Below the pieces are notes generated by a model that was not told the DNA's origin, ran no database searches, and worked only from the letters and a program-made list of their open reading frames with translations. DNA of 64,000 bases from Streptomyces sp. FIT100 (GTDB lineage Bacteria; Actinomycetota; Actinomycetes; Streptomycetales; Streptomycetaceae): NCBI RefSeq assembly GCF_024584805.1, contig NZ_CP075715.1:5696526-5760525 (forward strand), read 5' to 3'. A program made the translations under genes and the position numbers. Below, piece by piece: positions 9,005 through 15,955 of this stretch; position 1 is the first letter of the stretch, and the number at the start of each line of letters is the position of its first letter.

Positions 9005-9549
9005 TAGCGTCGCAACCTCTGGACCAGGCGTCCCTCCGCGTGAACGGCGAGACGGTGTCGGCGTCGTCCGGGGCCATGAGCGCGCCCCTTTGATGGTGAG
9101 TGACTGGCGCTGATCCCCCTTCCCGCCGCCACTCGGCGCTGCGTTGCGCCCCTGCGCGCCGGCCTGAAACCCGCGGCGGTGCGTGGAATTCCAGCACAGT
9201 GACGGATCTCCAACAAGGGCCGTGTACCGGCCTGTGACCTGAGTGACACGTTGTAACTGTCGTGTCACGAGCCGTAGAAAGTGATCTCGGAGGAATAGGA
9301 CTTTTAACAACGAGTCGCATACGGGTGGGGGGTGCCCCAGTCGCCATGATCGGCAGCGGAATGACTCATTCAGCTACGCAATGTCCGTTTCCCCGGTGGC
9401 CGTGACCCGTCCGGAATGACGGAATTGCGAGCCACTTCGTGAGCAAACTCACACATAGATCGATGCCTTACCCATGCTTTCGCAGGGAAACGGCTGTCTA
9501 GCCTGACGCTTTACAAAGACCACCGCTCCGACAAGGACCGAATCAACCG
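9005..9549. other. Long regulatory gap upstream of the right conservon
   Basis: About 545 bp separate the leftward cvnA from the rightward small peptide gene. The region should hold both promoters. The clearest structure is the inverted repeat at 9243-9268. A TAGCCT hexamer near 9498 could be a -10 for the peptide gene, but I see no convincing -35. I see no credible coding sequence. Confidence 0.6.
9243..9268. promoter_or_regulatory. Perfect inverted repeat, candidate operator of the conservon
   Basis: GTGACACG and CGTGTCAC form a perfect 8-bp inverted repeat with a 10-bp AT-richer spacer, about 240 bp upstream of the cvnA start. The spacing places the half-sites 18 bp apart, close to two helical turns, which suits a dimeric regulator. 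Which protein binds it cannot be told from the sequence. Confidence 0.45.
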
Positions 9550-9723
9550 ATGAAGACCATGATGTTCCGCAACATAGCCAACCCCCGGCGTACGACGCTG
9601 GCGCACCTCGATGACGCCGGCGAACTGCTGCCGGAGACCCCGCCGGAGCACTCGGTCGACCTCCCCACCCAGACGGCCAACCCCCGCCGCACCACGCTGA
9701 TGAACGCCCCGGTGGCGCCGTAG
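9550..9723 (+). CDS. Small 57-residue protein with a duplicated ANPRRTTL motif
   Basis: I do not recognise this gene. It encodes 57 residues in which the octapeptide ANPRRTTL occurs twice, at residues 10-17 and 43-50, separated by an acidic, Pro-rich linker; the protein ends MNAPVAP. Codons carry typical high GC at third positions, with one ATA near the start. It has no signal peptide, membrane helix or cysteine. It starts with ATG; an AAGGA about 13 nt upstream is a poor ribosome site, and internal ATGs at codons 4 and 5 are alternatives. It lies between the divergent conservon and the FAH-gltX pair. A perfect internal duplication in so short a peptide suggests either two protein-binding motifs or a precursor with two recognition or core segments; neither is demonstrated. 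Confidence 0.6.
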   Translation: MKTMMFRNIANPRRTTLAHLDDAGELLPETPPEHSVDLPTQTANPRRTTLMNAPVAP

Positions 9724-9838
9724 CCGCGTACCGCCCGCGCCGCAGCGGCGCGGTCATGGGGCAGGCCGGGCCCCTCTCCCGCGTTAGCCTGGGGCGTCAG
9801 ACTCCAGCCAGCGGAAGCAGAGGGGCGTAAGGCATCCC

Positions 9839-10624
9839 GTGCGCATCGCCAGATTCTCCATCGACGGCAATGTCGCCTTCGGCGCTGTCGAGGGCGACGG
9901 GACCGGCGACCCCGCCGGCCTCGTCCTCGACATCATCAAGGGCATTCCCTACGCCGACTTCGAGCTCTCCGGTACCAAGGTCCCGCTGAGCAAGGTCCGG
10001 CTCCTGCCGCCCGTACTCCCCAACAAGGTCGTGGCCATCGGCCGCAACTACGCGGAGCACGCGGCGGAGCTCGGCAACGAGGTCCCGGACGTGCCCGTCG
10101 CCTTCTTCAAGCCCACCACCTCGGTGATCGGCTCCGGTGACGCCATCGAGTACCCGTCCTTCTCCCACGAGCTGCACCACGAGGCCGAGCTCGCCGTCGT
10201 CATCGGCCGGCTGTGCCGCGAGGTCCCGCGCGAGCGCGTCAAGGACGTCGTCTTCGGCTACACCTGCGCCAACGACGTCACCGCGCGCGACGCCCAGAAG
10301 CGCGAGAAGCAGTGGGCCCGGGCCAAGGGCTTCGACACCTCGTGCCCGCTCGGCCCCTGGGTGGAGACCGACCTCGACCCCGCCGACCTCACCATCCAGT
10401 GCACGGTCAACGGCGAGCAGCGCCAGCTGGGTCGGACGAGCGACATGATCCGCTCCATCGAGGACCTGGTCGTCCACATCACCGAGGCCATGACGCTGCT
10501 CCCCGGAGACGTCATCCTCACCGGCACCCCCGCCGGGGTCGGCCCCCTCAACGTCGGCGACGAGGTCGCCGTCACCATCGAAGGCATCGGCACTCTCACC
10601 AACAAGGTGATCAAGCGTGGCTAA
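9839..10624 (+). CDS. Fumarylacetoacetate hydrolase (FAH) family protein
   Basis: This 261-residue protein has the FAH C-terminal fold, used by 2-hydroxyhepta-2,4-diene-1,7-dioate isomerases, acylpyruvate hydrolases and oxaloacetate decarboxylases. The metal-binding region (HHEAELAVVIG), the NDVTARDAQ segment and the C-terminal LLPGDVILTGTPAGVG motif are intact. The start is GTG with AAGG eight bases upstream. The final codons overlap gltX by 8 bp, so both are probably one transcript. The exact substrate cannot be assigned; no aromatic catabolic genes are nearby, so a metabolite-repair role is possible. Confidence 0.9.
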   Translation: MRIARFSIDGNVAFGAVEGDGTGDPAGLVLDIIKGIPYADFELSGTKVPLSKVRLLPPVLPNKVVAIGRNYAEHAAELGNEVPDVPVAFFKPTTSVIGSGDAIEYPSFSHELHHEAELAVVIGRLCREVPRERVKDVVFGYTCANDVTARDAQKREKQWARAKGFDTSCPLGPWVETDLDPADLTIQCTVNGEQRQLGRTSDMIRSIEDLVVHITEAMTLLPGDVILTGTPAGVGPLNVGDEVAVTIEGIGTLTNKVIKRG

Positions 10625-12101
10625 CGCGACGAACGTCCGCGTACGTTTCTGTCCCTCGCCGACCGGCAACCCCCATGTGGGCCTGGTCCGCACCGCCCTG
10701 TTCAACTGGGCGTTCGCCCGGCACACCGGCGGCCGGCTCGTCTTCCGCATCGAGGACACCGACGCGGCCCGCGACTCCGAGGAGTCGTACGAGCAGCTCC
10801 TGGACGCCTTCCACTGGCTCGGGTTCGACTGGGACGAGGGCCCCGAGGTCGGCGGCCCGCACGCGCCGTACCGCCAGTCGCAGCGGATGGACATCTACAA
10901 GGACGTCGCCGAGAAGCTCCTCACCGGCGGGTACGCGTACCACTGCTACTGCACCGTCACCGAGCTCGACGAGCGCCGCGAGGCCGCCCGGGCGGCCGGC
11001 CGGCCCTCCGGCTACGACGGGCACTGCCGCGACCTCACCGACGAGCAGAAGGCCGACTACCGGCGCGAGGGCCGCGAGGCCGTCGTCCGCTTCCGGATGC
11101 CCGACGAGCCGATCACCTTCGCCGACCTCGTCCGCGGCGAGCTCACCTTCACCCCGGAGAACGTGCCGGACTACGGCATCGTCCGCGCCAGCGGCGCCCC
11201 GCTCTACACGCTCGTCAACCCCGTCGACGACGCGCTGATGGGGATCACGCACGTGCTGCGCGGCGAGGACCTGCTGTCCTCCACTCCGCGCCAGATCGCG
11301 CTCTACAAGGCGCTGATCGAGCTCGGCATCGCCAAGGAGATCCCGGCCTTCGGGCACCTCCCGTATGTGATGGGCGAGGGCAACAAGAAGCTCTCCAAGC
11401 GCGACCCGCAGGCCTCGCTCAACCTCTACCGCGAGCGCGGCTTCCTGCCCGAGGGCCTGCTCAACTACCTCTCCCTGCTGGGCTGGTCCTTCTCGGCCGA
11501 CCAGGACGTGTTCTCGATCGCCGAGATGATCGAGAAGTTCGACATCGCGGACGTCAACGCCAATCCGGCGCGCTTCGACCTCAAGAAGGCCGAGGCGATC
11601 AACGCGGACCACATCCGCCGGCTCGACGTGAAGACCTTCGCCGAGGCGTGCGAGCAGTGGCTGCGGGCCCCGCACGCCCCCTGGGCGCCCGAGGACTTCG
11701 ACCAGGCCGCGTGGGAGGCGATCGCCCCGCACGCCCAGACCCGTCTCACGGTCCTGTCCGACATCACCGCCAACGTCGACTTCCTCTTCCTGCCCGAGCC
11801 GGCCGAGGACGAGGCGTCCTGGCAGAAGGCGATGAAGGAGGGCTCGGACGCGTTGCTGCGCACGGCCCGCGAGAAGCTGGCCGACGCCGACTGGTCCAGC
11901 CCCGAGTCGCTGAAGAACGCGGTACTGGCCGCCGGCGAGGAGCACGGCCTCAAGCTCGGCAAGGCCCAGGCCCCGGTCCGCGTCGCGGTCACGGGCCGCA
12001 CGGTCGGCCTCCCGCTCTTCGAGTCCCTGGAGATCCTGGGCCGCGAGCGGACGCTCCAGCGGATCGACGCGGCGCTGACCAGGCTGGCGGCGCAGGCGTA
12101 G
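10617..12101 (+). CDS. gltX: Glutamyl-tRNA synthetase
   Basis: This 494-residue class I aminoacyl-tRNA synthetase attaches glutamate to tRNA-Glu. In actinobacteria lacking GlnRS the enzyme is non-discriminating and also charges tRNA-Gln, which GatCAB then amidates; whether that holds here cannot be read from this window. The HIGH-type motif is PSPTGNPHVG (residues 13-22) and the KMSKS-type motif is KKLSKRD (about 257-263). The length is usual for the family. The GTG start overlaps the FAH gene. A strong hairpin follows at 12127. Its setting next to a cluster of only Gln and Glu tRNAs is notable. Confidence 0.98.
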   Translation: MANATNVRVRFCPSPTGNPHVGLVRTALFNWAFARHTGGRLVFRIEDTDAARDSEESYEQLLDAFHWLGFDWDEGPEVGGPHAPYRQSQRMDIYKDVAEKLLTGGYAYHCYCTVTELDERREAARAAGRPSGYDGHCRDLTDEQKADYRREGREAVVRFRMPDEPITFADLVRGELTFTPENVPDYGIVRASGAPLYTLVNPVDDALMGITHVLRGEDLLSSTPRQIALYKALIELGIAKEIPAFGHLPYVMGEGNKKLSKRDPQASLNLYRERGFLPEGLLNYLSLLGWSFSADQDVFSIAEMIEKFDIADVNANPARFDLKKAEAINADHIRRLDVKTFAEACEQWLRAPHAPWAPEDFDQAAWEAIAPHAQTRLTVLSDITANVDFLFLPEPAEDEASWQKAMKEGSDALLRTAREKLADADWSSPESLKNAVLAAGEEHGLKLGKAQAPVRVAVTGRTVGLPLFESLEILGRERTLQRIDAALTRLAAQA

Positions 12102-12126
12102 TCCCACTCCGTACGTTCCGTACGCC

Positions 12127-12161
12127 CCGGGGGCGGCAGCCGGCAAGGCTGCCGCCCCCGG
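12127..12161 (+). terminator. gltX terminator hairpin
   Basis: A perfect 15-bp GC-rich stem (12127-12141 with 12147-12161) encloses a five-base loop 25 bp after the gltX stop. It lacks a U-tract, as is common for streptomycete terminators. Confidence 0.8.
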
Positions 12162-12185
12162 CGTCTGCCGGGCTAGCCTGGGCTC

Positions 12186-12905
12186 ATGGCCATCCGGGCG
12201 GTCCTCTGGGACATCGACGACACGATCTTCGACTACACCAGTGCGGACCGCGAAGGGCTGCGGCGGATGCTCGACGACGACGGGCTGCCGCACGGATACG
12301 CCTCCGTGGAGCAGGCGCTGCTGCGCTGGCGGGAGCTCACCGATGTGCACTGGGCGCGCATGGCCGCCGGGGAGACCGACTTCCAGGGGCAGCGCCGTGA
12401 CCGGGTGCGGGCCTTCCTGGACCGGAAGCTGAGCGACGCGGAGGCGGACGACTGGTTCGCCCGCCATGTCGTGCACTACGAGAGCGCCTGGTCGCTCTTC
12501 CCCGACGTCCTGCCCGTGCTCGACCTGCTCGCCGGGTACTTCCGTCACGCCGTCCTGTCGAACTCCTCGATCCACAACCAGGACCGCAAGCTGCGCACCC
12601 TCGGCGTACGGGACCGGTTCGAGGCGGTGCTGTGCGCCGTGGAGCTCGGCGTCTCCAAGCCGGAGCCCGCCGCCTTCCACGCCGCCTGCGAGGCGCTCGG
12701 GCTGCCGCCCGCCGACGTCGCCTACGTCGGCGACCACCCGGACATCGACGCGTGCGGCGCGGCCGGGGCCGGTCTCACCGGTATCTGGCTGGACCGGGGC
12801 GGGCGGGGCGGCCGGCCGGAGCTGATCCGGATCACGGGGCTGGCGGAGCTTCCGGGCCTGCTGCGGCCCGATACCCGTTTTGGAGCGCCGTCCACCTTCA
12901 GGTAA
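12186..12905 (+). CDS. HAD-family hydrolase
   Basis: This 239-residue haloacid-dehalogenase-superfamily phosphatase carries the nucleophile motif DIDDT (Asp9 and Asp11), a SNSS motif II, the SKPEP lysine motif III and a GDHPDID motif IV. A helical cap sits between motifs I and II. These features point to a small-molecule phosphatase, but the substrate is unknown. A TAGCCT hexamer ends six bases before the ATG and no Shine-Dalgarno is visible, so the mRNA is probably leaderless. The 3' end overlaps the tRNA promoter. Confidence 0.92.
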   Translation: MAIRAVLWDIDDTIFDYTSADREGLRRMLDDDGLPHGYASVEQALLRWRELTDVHWARMAAGETDFQGQRRDRVRAFLDRKLSDAEADDWFARHVVHYESAWSLFPDVLPVLDLLAGYFRHAVLSNSSIHNQDRKLRTLGVRDRFEAVLCAVELGVSKPEPAAFHAACEALGLPPADVAYVGDHPDIDACGAAGAGLTGIWLDRGGRGGRPELIRITGLAELPGLLRPDTRFGAPSTFR

Positions 12906-12908
12906 TGT
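12880..12908 (+). promoter_or_regulatory. Probable promoter of the tRNA cluster
   Basis: TTGGAG (12880-12885), a 17-bp spacer and TAATGT (12903-12908) fit a housekeeping sigma-HrdB promoter. It overlaps the last codons of the HAD gene and would start transcription about 80 nt before the first tRNA. Confidence 0.6.
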
Positions 12909-12930
12909 TCTTCCTGCGCCGAGGGGAGCA

Positions 12931-12990
12931 GGTCGAAAGACCGGCACCGAAGGCGCACAATCAAACAAGACCCCCGTAGGGGGGTTGAGT
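12931..12990 (+). other. Structured leader of the tRNA transcript
   Basis: The leader contains a GGTC-GAAA-GACC tetraloop hairpin (12931-12942) and an ACCCCC/GGGGGT hairpin (12970-12985) followed by TTGAGTTTT. The second resembles an intrinsic terminator and could end HAD-gene transcription, attenuate the tRNA operon, or serve as a processing site. Confidence 0.45.
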
Positions 12991-12995
12991 TTTGA

Positions 12996-13067
12996 TGGCC
13001 TATGGTGTAATTGGCAGCACGACTGATTCTGGTTCAGTTAGTCTTGGTTCGAGTCCAGGTAGGCCAG
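12996..13067 (+). tRNA. tRNA-Gln (CTG)
   Basis: This 72-nt cloverleaf has acceptor arms TGGCCTA/TAGGCCA, discriminator G, a T-loop TTCGAGT, and anticodon CTG in the loop between CTGAT and TCAG segments. CCA is not encoded. It is identical to the copy at 13340-13411. Confidence 0.95.
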
Positions 13068-13088
13068 CTCGCAGAGCTCATCTGCAAA

Positions 13089-13161
13089 GCCCCCGTTGTG
13101 TAGCGGCCTAGCACGCTGCCCTCTCAAGGCAGTAGCGCCGGTTCGAATCCGGTCGGGGGTA
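13089..13161 (+). tRNA. tRNA-Glu (CTC), first copy
   Basis: This 73-nt cloverleaf has acceptor arms GCCCCCG/CGGGGGT, T-loop TTCGAAT and anticodon CTC. Compared with the other two Glu copies, one anticodon-stem pair is T-A instead of C-G, a compensated change. CCA is not encoded. Confidence 0.95.
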
Positions 13162-13245
13162 CAGATCCATCCTGCTGGTCACCTGGGTCGCTCCCGGTGC
13201 CCTCGCAGTGACAACACCCGGTTTCCACCGGGTGGGATCGCTAGG

Positions 13246-13318
13246 GCCCCCGTTGTGTAGCGGCCTAGCACGCCGCCCTCTCAAGGCGGTAGCGCCGGTT
13301 CGAATCCGGTCGGGGGTA
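13246..13318 (+). tRNA. tRNA-Glu (CTC), second copy
   Basis: This 73-nt tRNA is identical to the third Glu copy. The three bases after the discriminator happen to be CCA. An 8-bp hairpin with a TTCC loop (13215-13234) lies just upstream and may be a processing signal. Confidence 0.95.
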
Positions 13319-13339
13319 CCAACTGGTCTATACCACCAG

Positions 13340-13411
13340 TGGCCTATGGTGTAATTGGCAGCACGACTGATTCTGGTTCAGTTAGTCTTGGTTCGAGTCC
13401 AGGTAGGCCAG
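13340..13411 (+). tRNA. tRNA-Gln (CTG), second copy
   Basis: This 72-nt tRNA is identical in sequence to the Gln tRNA at 12996-13067, which suggests recent duplication or conversion of a Gln-Glu unit. Confidence 0.95.
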
Positions 13412-13438
13412 CGGATCCGCTCAATGGATCAAGATCTT

Positions 13439-13511
13439 GCCCCCGTTGTGTAGCGGCCTAGCACGCCGCCCTCTCAAGGCGGTAGCGCCGGTTCGAATCC
13501 GGTCGGGGGTA
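13439..13511 (+). tRNA. tRNA-Glu (CTC), third copy
   Basis: This 73-nt tRNA is identical to the copy at 13246-13318. It is the last gene of the cluster and is followed within 6 nt by a strong terminator. Confidence 0.95.
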
Positions 13512-13516
13512 CGTGA

Positions 13517-13552
13517 CGAGAAGGCCCTCCCCTCTTGGGGAGGGCCTTCTCG
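13517..13552 (+). terminator. Terminator of the tRNA cluster
   Basis: A perfect 16-bp stem (13517-13532 with 13537-13552) has a TCTT loop and begins 6 nt after the last tRNA. Confidence 0.85.
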
Positions 13553-13634
13553 CGTTCCCGTCTCCCGAATGGCCCAGAGTCTGCCTCCGGATCCTGCCGG
13601 CCCGATCCGCACGGCAGGATCCACCGGAACCCCT

Positions 13635-13773
13635 TAGGGGGTGTCCGGCGGATCATGCTGGGCTCGCGACGCCCTGCGACTCCGTCTCCCGCGTTGTCTC
13701 CCTCCTCCGCCTTGGATCCGAAGCCCCATGACGCCGCTCGCTGATCCAGCCTGATCCACCGGACACCCCCTAG
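13635..13773. mobile_element. MITE-like inverted-repeat element at the merR stop codon
   Basis: This element of about 138 bp has 27-bp terminal inverted repeats (13635-13661 and 13746-13772, two mismatches) that start TAGGGGGTGTCCGG. It has no coding capacity. The right end supplies the CTA that is the TAG stop of the merR gene. The borders are TTAG on the left and CTAG on the right, consistent with an imperfect 4-bp target duplication. It is probably mobilised in trans by an IS transposase, which is inference. Confidence 0.6.
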
Positions 13774-14408
13774 CCGAAGCGGCGGTGCGACTCCTCCGCC
13801 TGGGCCAGCCTGCGCAGGCTCAGCAGCACCGGCTCGTACAGCACGGTGAGCGCCACCGCCGCCTCCACCTGCTCCTCCTCGTCCTCGTACCGCTCCACCA
13901 AGTCCAGGTCGATGACGCCGAGTTCGGCCGCGCTGCGGGCGTAGGGGAGCAGCTGCTCCACGTCGCAGGGGTAGCCGAGCCGGCTCATCGTCGCGATCCC
14001 GGCGACCAGCATCCGGTACGCCGGTGAGTCGGCGCCCGTCTGCCGGCCGAAGCTCCAGTCCAGCCGCTCCAGCAGCGCTTCGGCGGTCCGGCGCGCGCGG
14101 TCGGTGGCCGGGTCCTTCTCGTCCGGCTCCGGCCCGTGCGGGATGGACCACACGGCCGCGCCCAGCCGCATGTGGTGGCCGAGGCTGTCGTCGGCGACGG
14201 CCGCGAGGACGTCACGGGCGACGGCGACCGGTATCCGGCCGACCTGGATCAGCGCACGGACCAGCCGGAGCCGGCGCAGATGCTCCTCGTCGTACTCGGC
14301 CTGGGTGGCGCTGACGCGCCGGCCGGGCGGCAGCAGCTGCTCGCGCAGGTAGTACTTGATCGTCGCGGTGGGCACACCGCTGCGCTCGCTGAGCTCCGCC
14401 AGTCGCAT
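13770..14408 (-). CDS. MerR-family transcriptional regulator
   Basis: This 212-residue protein has an N-terminal MerR winged helix (MRLAELSERSGVPTATIKYYLREQLLPPG) and a coiled dimerisation helix near 65-90. The C-terminal effector region lacks obvious metal-binding cysteines, so a small-molecule ligand is more likely than a metal. It is divergent from a DUF4188 gene across an 85-bp gap that contains repeated dyads, and it probably controls both. Its TAG stop codon overlaps the border of an inverted-repeat element. ATG start with AAGGGAA upstream. Confidence 0.9.
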   Translation of the reverse strand: MRLAELSERSGVPTATIKYYLREQLLPPGRRVSATQAEYDEEHLRRLRLVRALIQVGRIPVAVARDVLAAVADDSLGHHMRLGAAVWSIPHGPEPDEKDPATDRARRTAEALLERLDWSFGRQTGADSPAYRMLVAGIATMSRLGYPCDVEQLLPYARSAAELGVIDLDLVERYEDEEEQVEAAVALTVLYEPVLLSLRRLAQAEESHRRFG

Positions 14409-14425
14409 TTCCCTTGCACCCTTCC

Positions 14426-14469
14426 TTGGAGAGTGGCACTATCCAATAGTAGATAGCTCCACTATCCAA
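14426..14469. promoter_or_regulatory. Divergent promoter and MerR operator region
   Basis: CACTATCCAA occurs twice in direct orientation 23 bp apart (14437-14446, 14460-14469), and a CTATC/GATAG dyad lies between. TTGGAG (14426-14431) and TAGATA (14450-14455) are spaced by 18 bp, a suboptimal spacing typical of MerR-activated promoters reading rightward into the DUF4188 gene. Confidence 0.55.
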
Positions 14470-14493
14470 CAATCCTCGCAAGGGGGACCAGCG

Positions 14494-14982
14494 ATGGGCA
14501 AGCAGCAGCCGATCCAAGGGCGCATGACGGCGGAGGCGCAGGGGGAAGTGGTCGTCTTCCTCATCGGGATGCGCGTCAACAGCTTCCGGGCGGTGCGGAG
14601 TTGGTGGCCCGTCTTCAAGGCGATGCCGAGGATGCTGAGGGAACTGTCACAGGACAAGGACAGCGGACTGCTGGGCTACCAACTGCTGCTCGGTGCGCCG
14701 CGGGTCCTGTACACGGTCCAGTACTGGGAGTCGAAGGAGAAGCTCCTCGCCTATGCCGCGGCGCAGGACAAGGAGCACCGGCCGGCCTGGACGGCGTTCA
14801 ACCGGCGGATGCGCGAGGGCAAGGACAAGGTCGGCTTCTGGCACGAGACGTACCTCGTGCCGGCCGGATCGTACGAGAACGTGTACGTGAACATGCCGGC
14901 GTTCGGGCTGGGCGCGGCGACGGACGTCGTCCCGGTCGCCCGCCGGGGCGAGCGGGCGGCGGACCGTCTCAAGGCGGTCTGA
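14494..14982 (+). CDS. DUF4188 domain protein
   Basis: This 162-residue protein belongs to the DUF4188 family, a likely ferredoxin-like (dimeric alpha/beta barrel) fold related to monooxygenase-type small proteins. Conserved segments are VVFLIGMRVNSF near the N-terminus, LGYQLLLG, the YWES strand and the HRPAWTAFNRRMREG helix. No membrane segments or signal peptide are seen. The ATG follows an AGGGGG ribosome site. It is divergent from a MerR regulator and probably induced through it. The biochemical role is unknown; a stress or detoxification function is a guess from context. Confidence 0.85.
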   Translation: MGKQQPIQGRMTAEAQGEVVVFLIGMRVNSFRAVRSWWPVFKAMPRMLRELSQDKDSGLLGYQLLLGAPRVLYTVQYWESKEKLLAYAAAQDKEHRPAWTAFNRRMREGKDKVGFWHETYLVPAGSYENVYVNMPAFGLGAATDVVPVARRGERAADRLKAV

Positions 14983-15008
14983 ACCGCCGCGGTCGCCGCG
15001 CTCCGCTC

Positions 15009-15049
15009 GCCGGACGGGCCCGGGACCGGAAGGCCCGGGCCCGTCCGGC
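15009..15049. terminator. Convergent terminator between the DUF4188 gene and ndgR
   Basis: A perfect 16-bp stem (15009-15024 with 15034-15049) has a nine-base loop and lies between two convergent genes, so it can serve both. Confidence 0.8.
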
Positions 15050-15059
15050 AGGCGCGGGG

Positions 15060-15776
15060 TCAGCTCGTGCGGCGGAGGGCGTCGGTGAGGCGGGCCGCGG
15101 CGTCGATGACGGCCTGGGCGTGCATACGGCCGGGGTGGCGGGTCAGGCGCTCGATCGGTCCGGATACCGAGACCGCCGCCACCACCCGGTTCGAAGGCCC
15201 CCGCACCGGGGCGGACACGGACGCGACGCCCGGCTCGCGCTCGCCGATGGACTGGGCCCAGCCCCGGCGCCGGACGCCCGACAGGGCCGTCGCCGTGTAG
15301 CGGGCGCCCTGGAGACCGCGGTGCAGCCGCTCCGGCTCCTCCCAGGCCATCAGGATCTGGGCCGACGAGCCCGCCTTCATCGTGAGGGTCGACCCCACGG
15401 GCACCGTGTCCCGCAGTCCGGACAGCCGCTCCGCGGCCGCCACACAGATCCGCATGTCTCCCTGCCGGCGGTACAGCTGCGCGCTCTCGCCGGTCACATC
15501 GCGCAGATGGGTCAGCACCGGCCCCGCCGTGGCCAGCAGACGGTCCTCGCCCGCCGCGGCGGCGAGCTCCGCCAGGCGCGGGCCCAGAATGAACCGGCCC
15601 TGCATGTCCCTCGCCACCATCCGGTGGTGTTCCAGAGCCACGGCGAGGCGATGCGCCGTGGGTCGTGCAAGCCCTGTCGCCGCGACCAGCCCGGCGAGGG
15701 TGGCCGGACCGGACTCCAGGGCGCTCAGTACCAGAGCCGCCTTGTCGAGAACGCCGACGCCGCTAGAGTTGTCCAT
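15060..15776 (-). CDS. ndgR: IclR-family regulator of leucine biosynthesis (NdgR/AreB)
   Basis: This 238-residue IclR regulator has an N-terminal helix-turn-helix (LAGLVAATGLARPTAHRLAVAL) and a C-terminal IclR effector domain. NdgR in S. coelicolor and AreB in S. clavuligerus sit divergent from leuCD and control leucine and other amino acid genes and antibiotic production; this gene has the same position. I chose the ATG at 15776 (MDNSSGVGVLDKAALVL), which matches the known length; a longer frame begins at 15797. No clear Shine-Dalgarno precedes it, so the transcript may be leaderless. A palindrome lies just upstream. Confidence 0.93.
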   Translation of the reverse strand: MDNSSGVGVLDKAALVLSALESGPATLAGLVAATGLARPTAHRLAVALEHHRMVARDMQGRFILGPRLAELAAAAGEDRLLATAGPVLTHLRDVTGESAQLYRRQGDMRICVAAAERLSGLRDTVPVGSTLTMKAGSSAQILMAWEEPERLHRGLQGARYTATALSGVRRRGWAQSIGEREPGVASVSAPVRGPSNRVVAAVSVSGPIERLTRHPGRMHAQAVIDAAARLTDALRRTS

Positions 15777-15789
15777 GCAACGATACTCA

Positions 15790-15808
15790 CGTCTCACTCT
15801 GTGAAACG
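15790..15808. promoter_or_regulatory. Palindrome in the ndgR-leuC intergenic region
   Basis: CGTCTCAC-TCT-GTGAAACG is a 19-bp near-perfect palindrome 14 bp upstream of the ndgR start. Its location and size fit an IclR-type operator for autoregulation and leuC control; binding is inferred. Confidence 0.5.
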
Positions 15809-15933
15809 CAAGTTCAATTTCTCCGAGAAGTTGCGAACCTGGACGTACGGCCGCACAAGGGCCGGCGTCCTCCGCCCCCGGCGCACCACGGCGTGTCCGG
15901 AGTGCAGACAGAGACGCAATCGATCTCTAGTTG

Positions 15934-15955
15934 GGCCCGGCGGCGCTGCCGGGCC
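15934..15955 (+). promoter_or_regulatory. Hairpin in the leuC leader
   Basis: GGCCCGGC and GCCGGGCC form an 8-bp stem with a GGCGCT loop that ends directly before the GGAGGG ribosome site of leuC. It may influence translation. I see no leucine-rich leader peptide. Confidence 0.35.

Noticed and set aside
5147..9007. A 1286-codon rightward reading frame
   Set aside because: It is antisense to the second cvnA, repeats the start of the previous shadow because cvnB is duplicated, and has no domain-like sequence.
9550..9723. The ANPRRTTL peptide as a graspetide precursor
   Set aside because: The TT-x4-DD pattern appears only after the first motif, and no ATP-grasp modifying enzyme is adjacent; ddl is a housekeeping ligase 13 kb away.
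10611..12968. A 785-codon leftward frame opposite gltX
   Set aside because: It spans gltX, the HAD gene and the intergenic terminator on the other strand, which no real gene would do.
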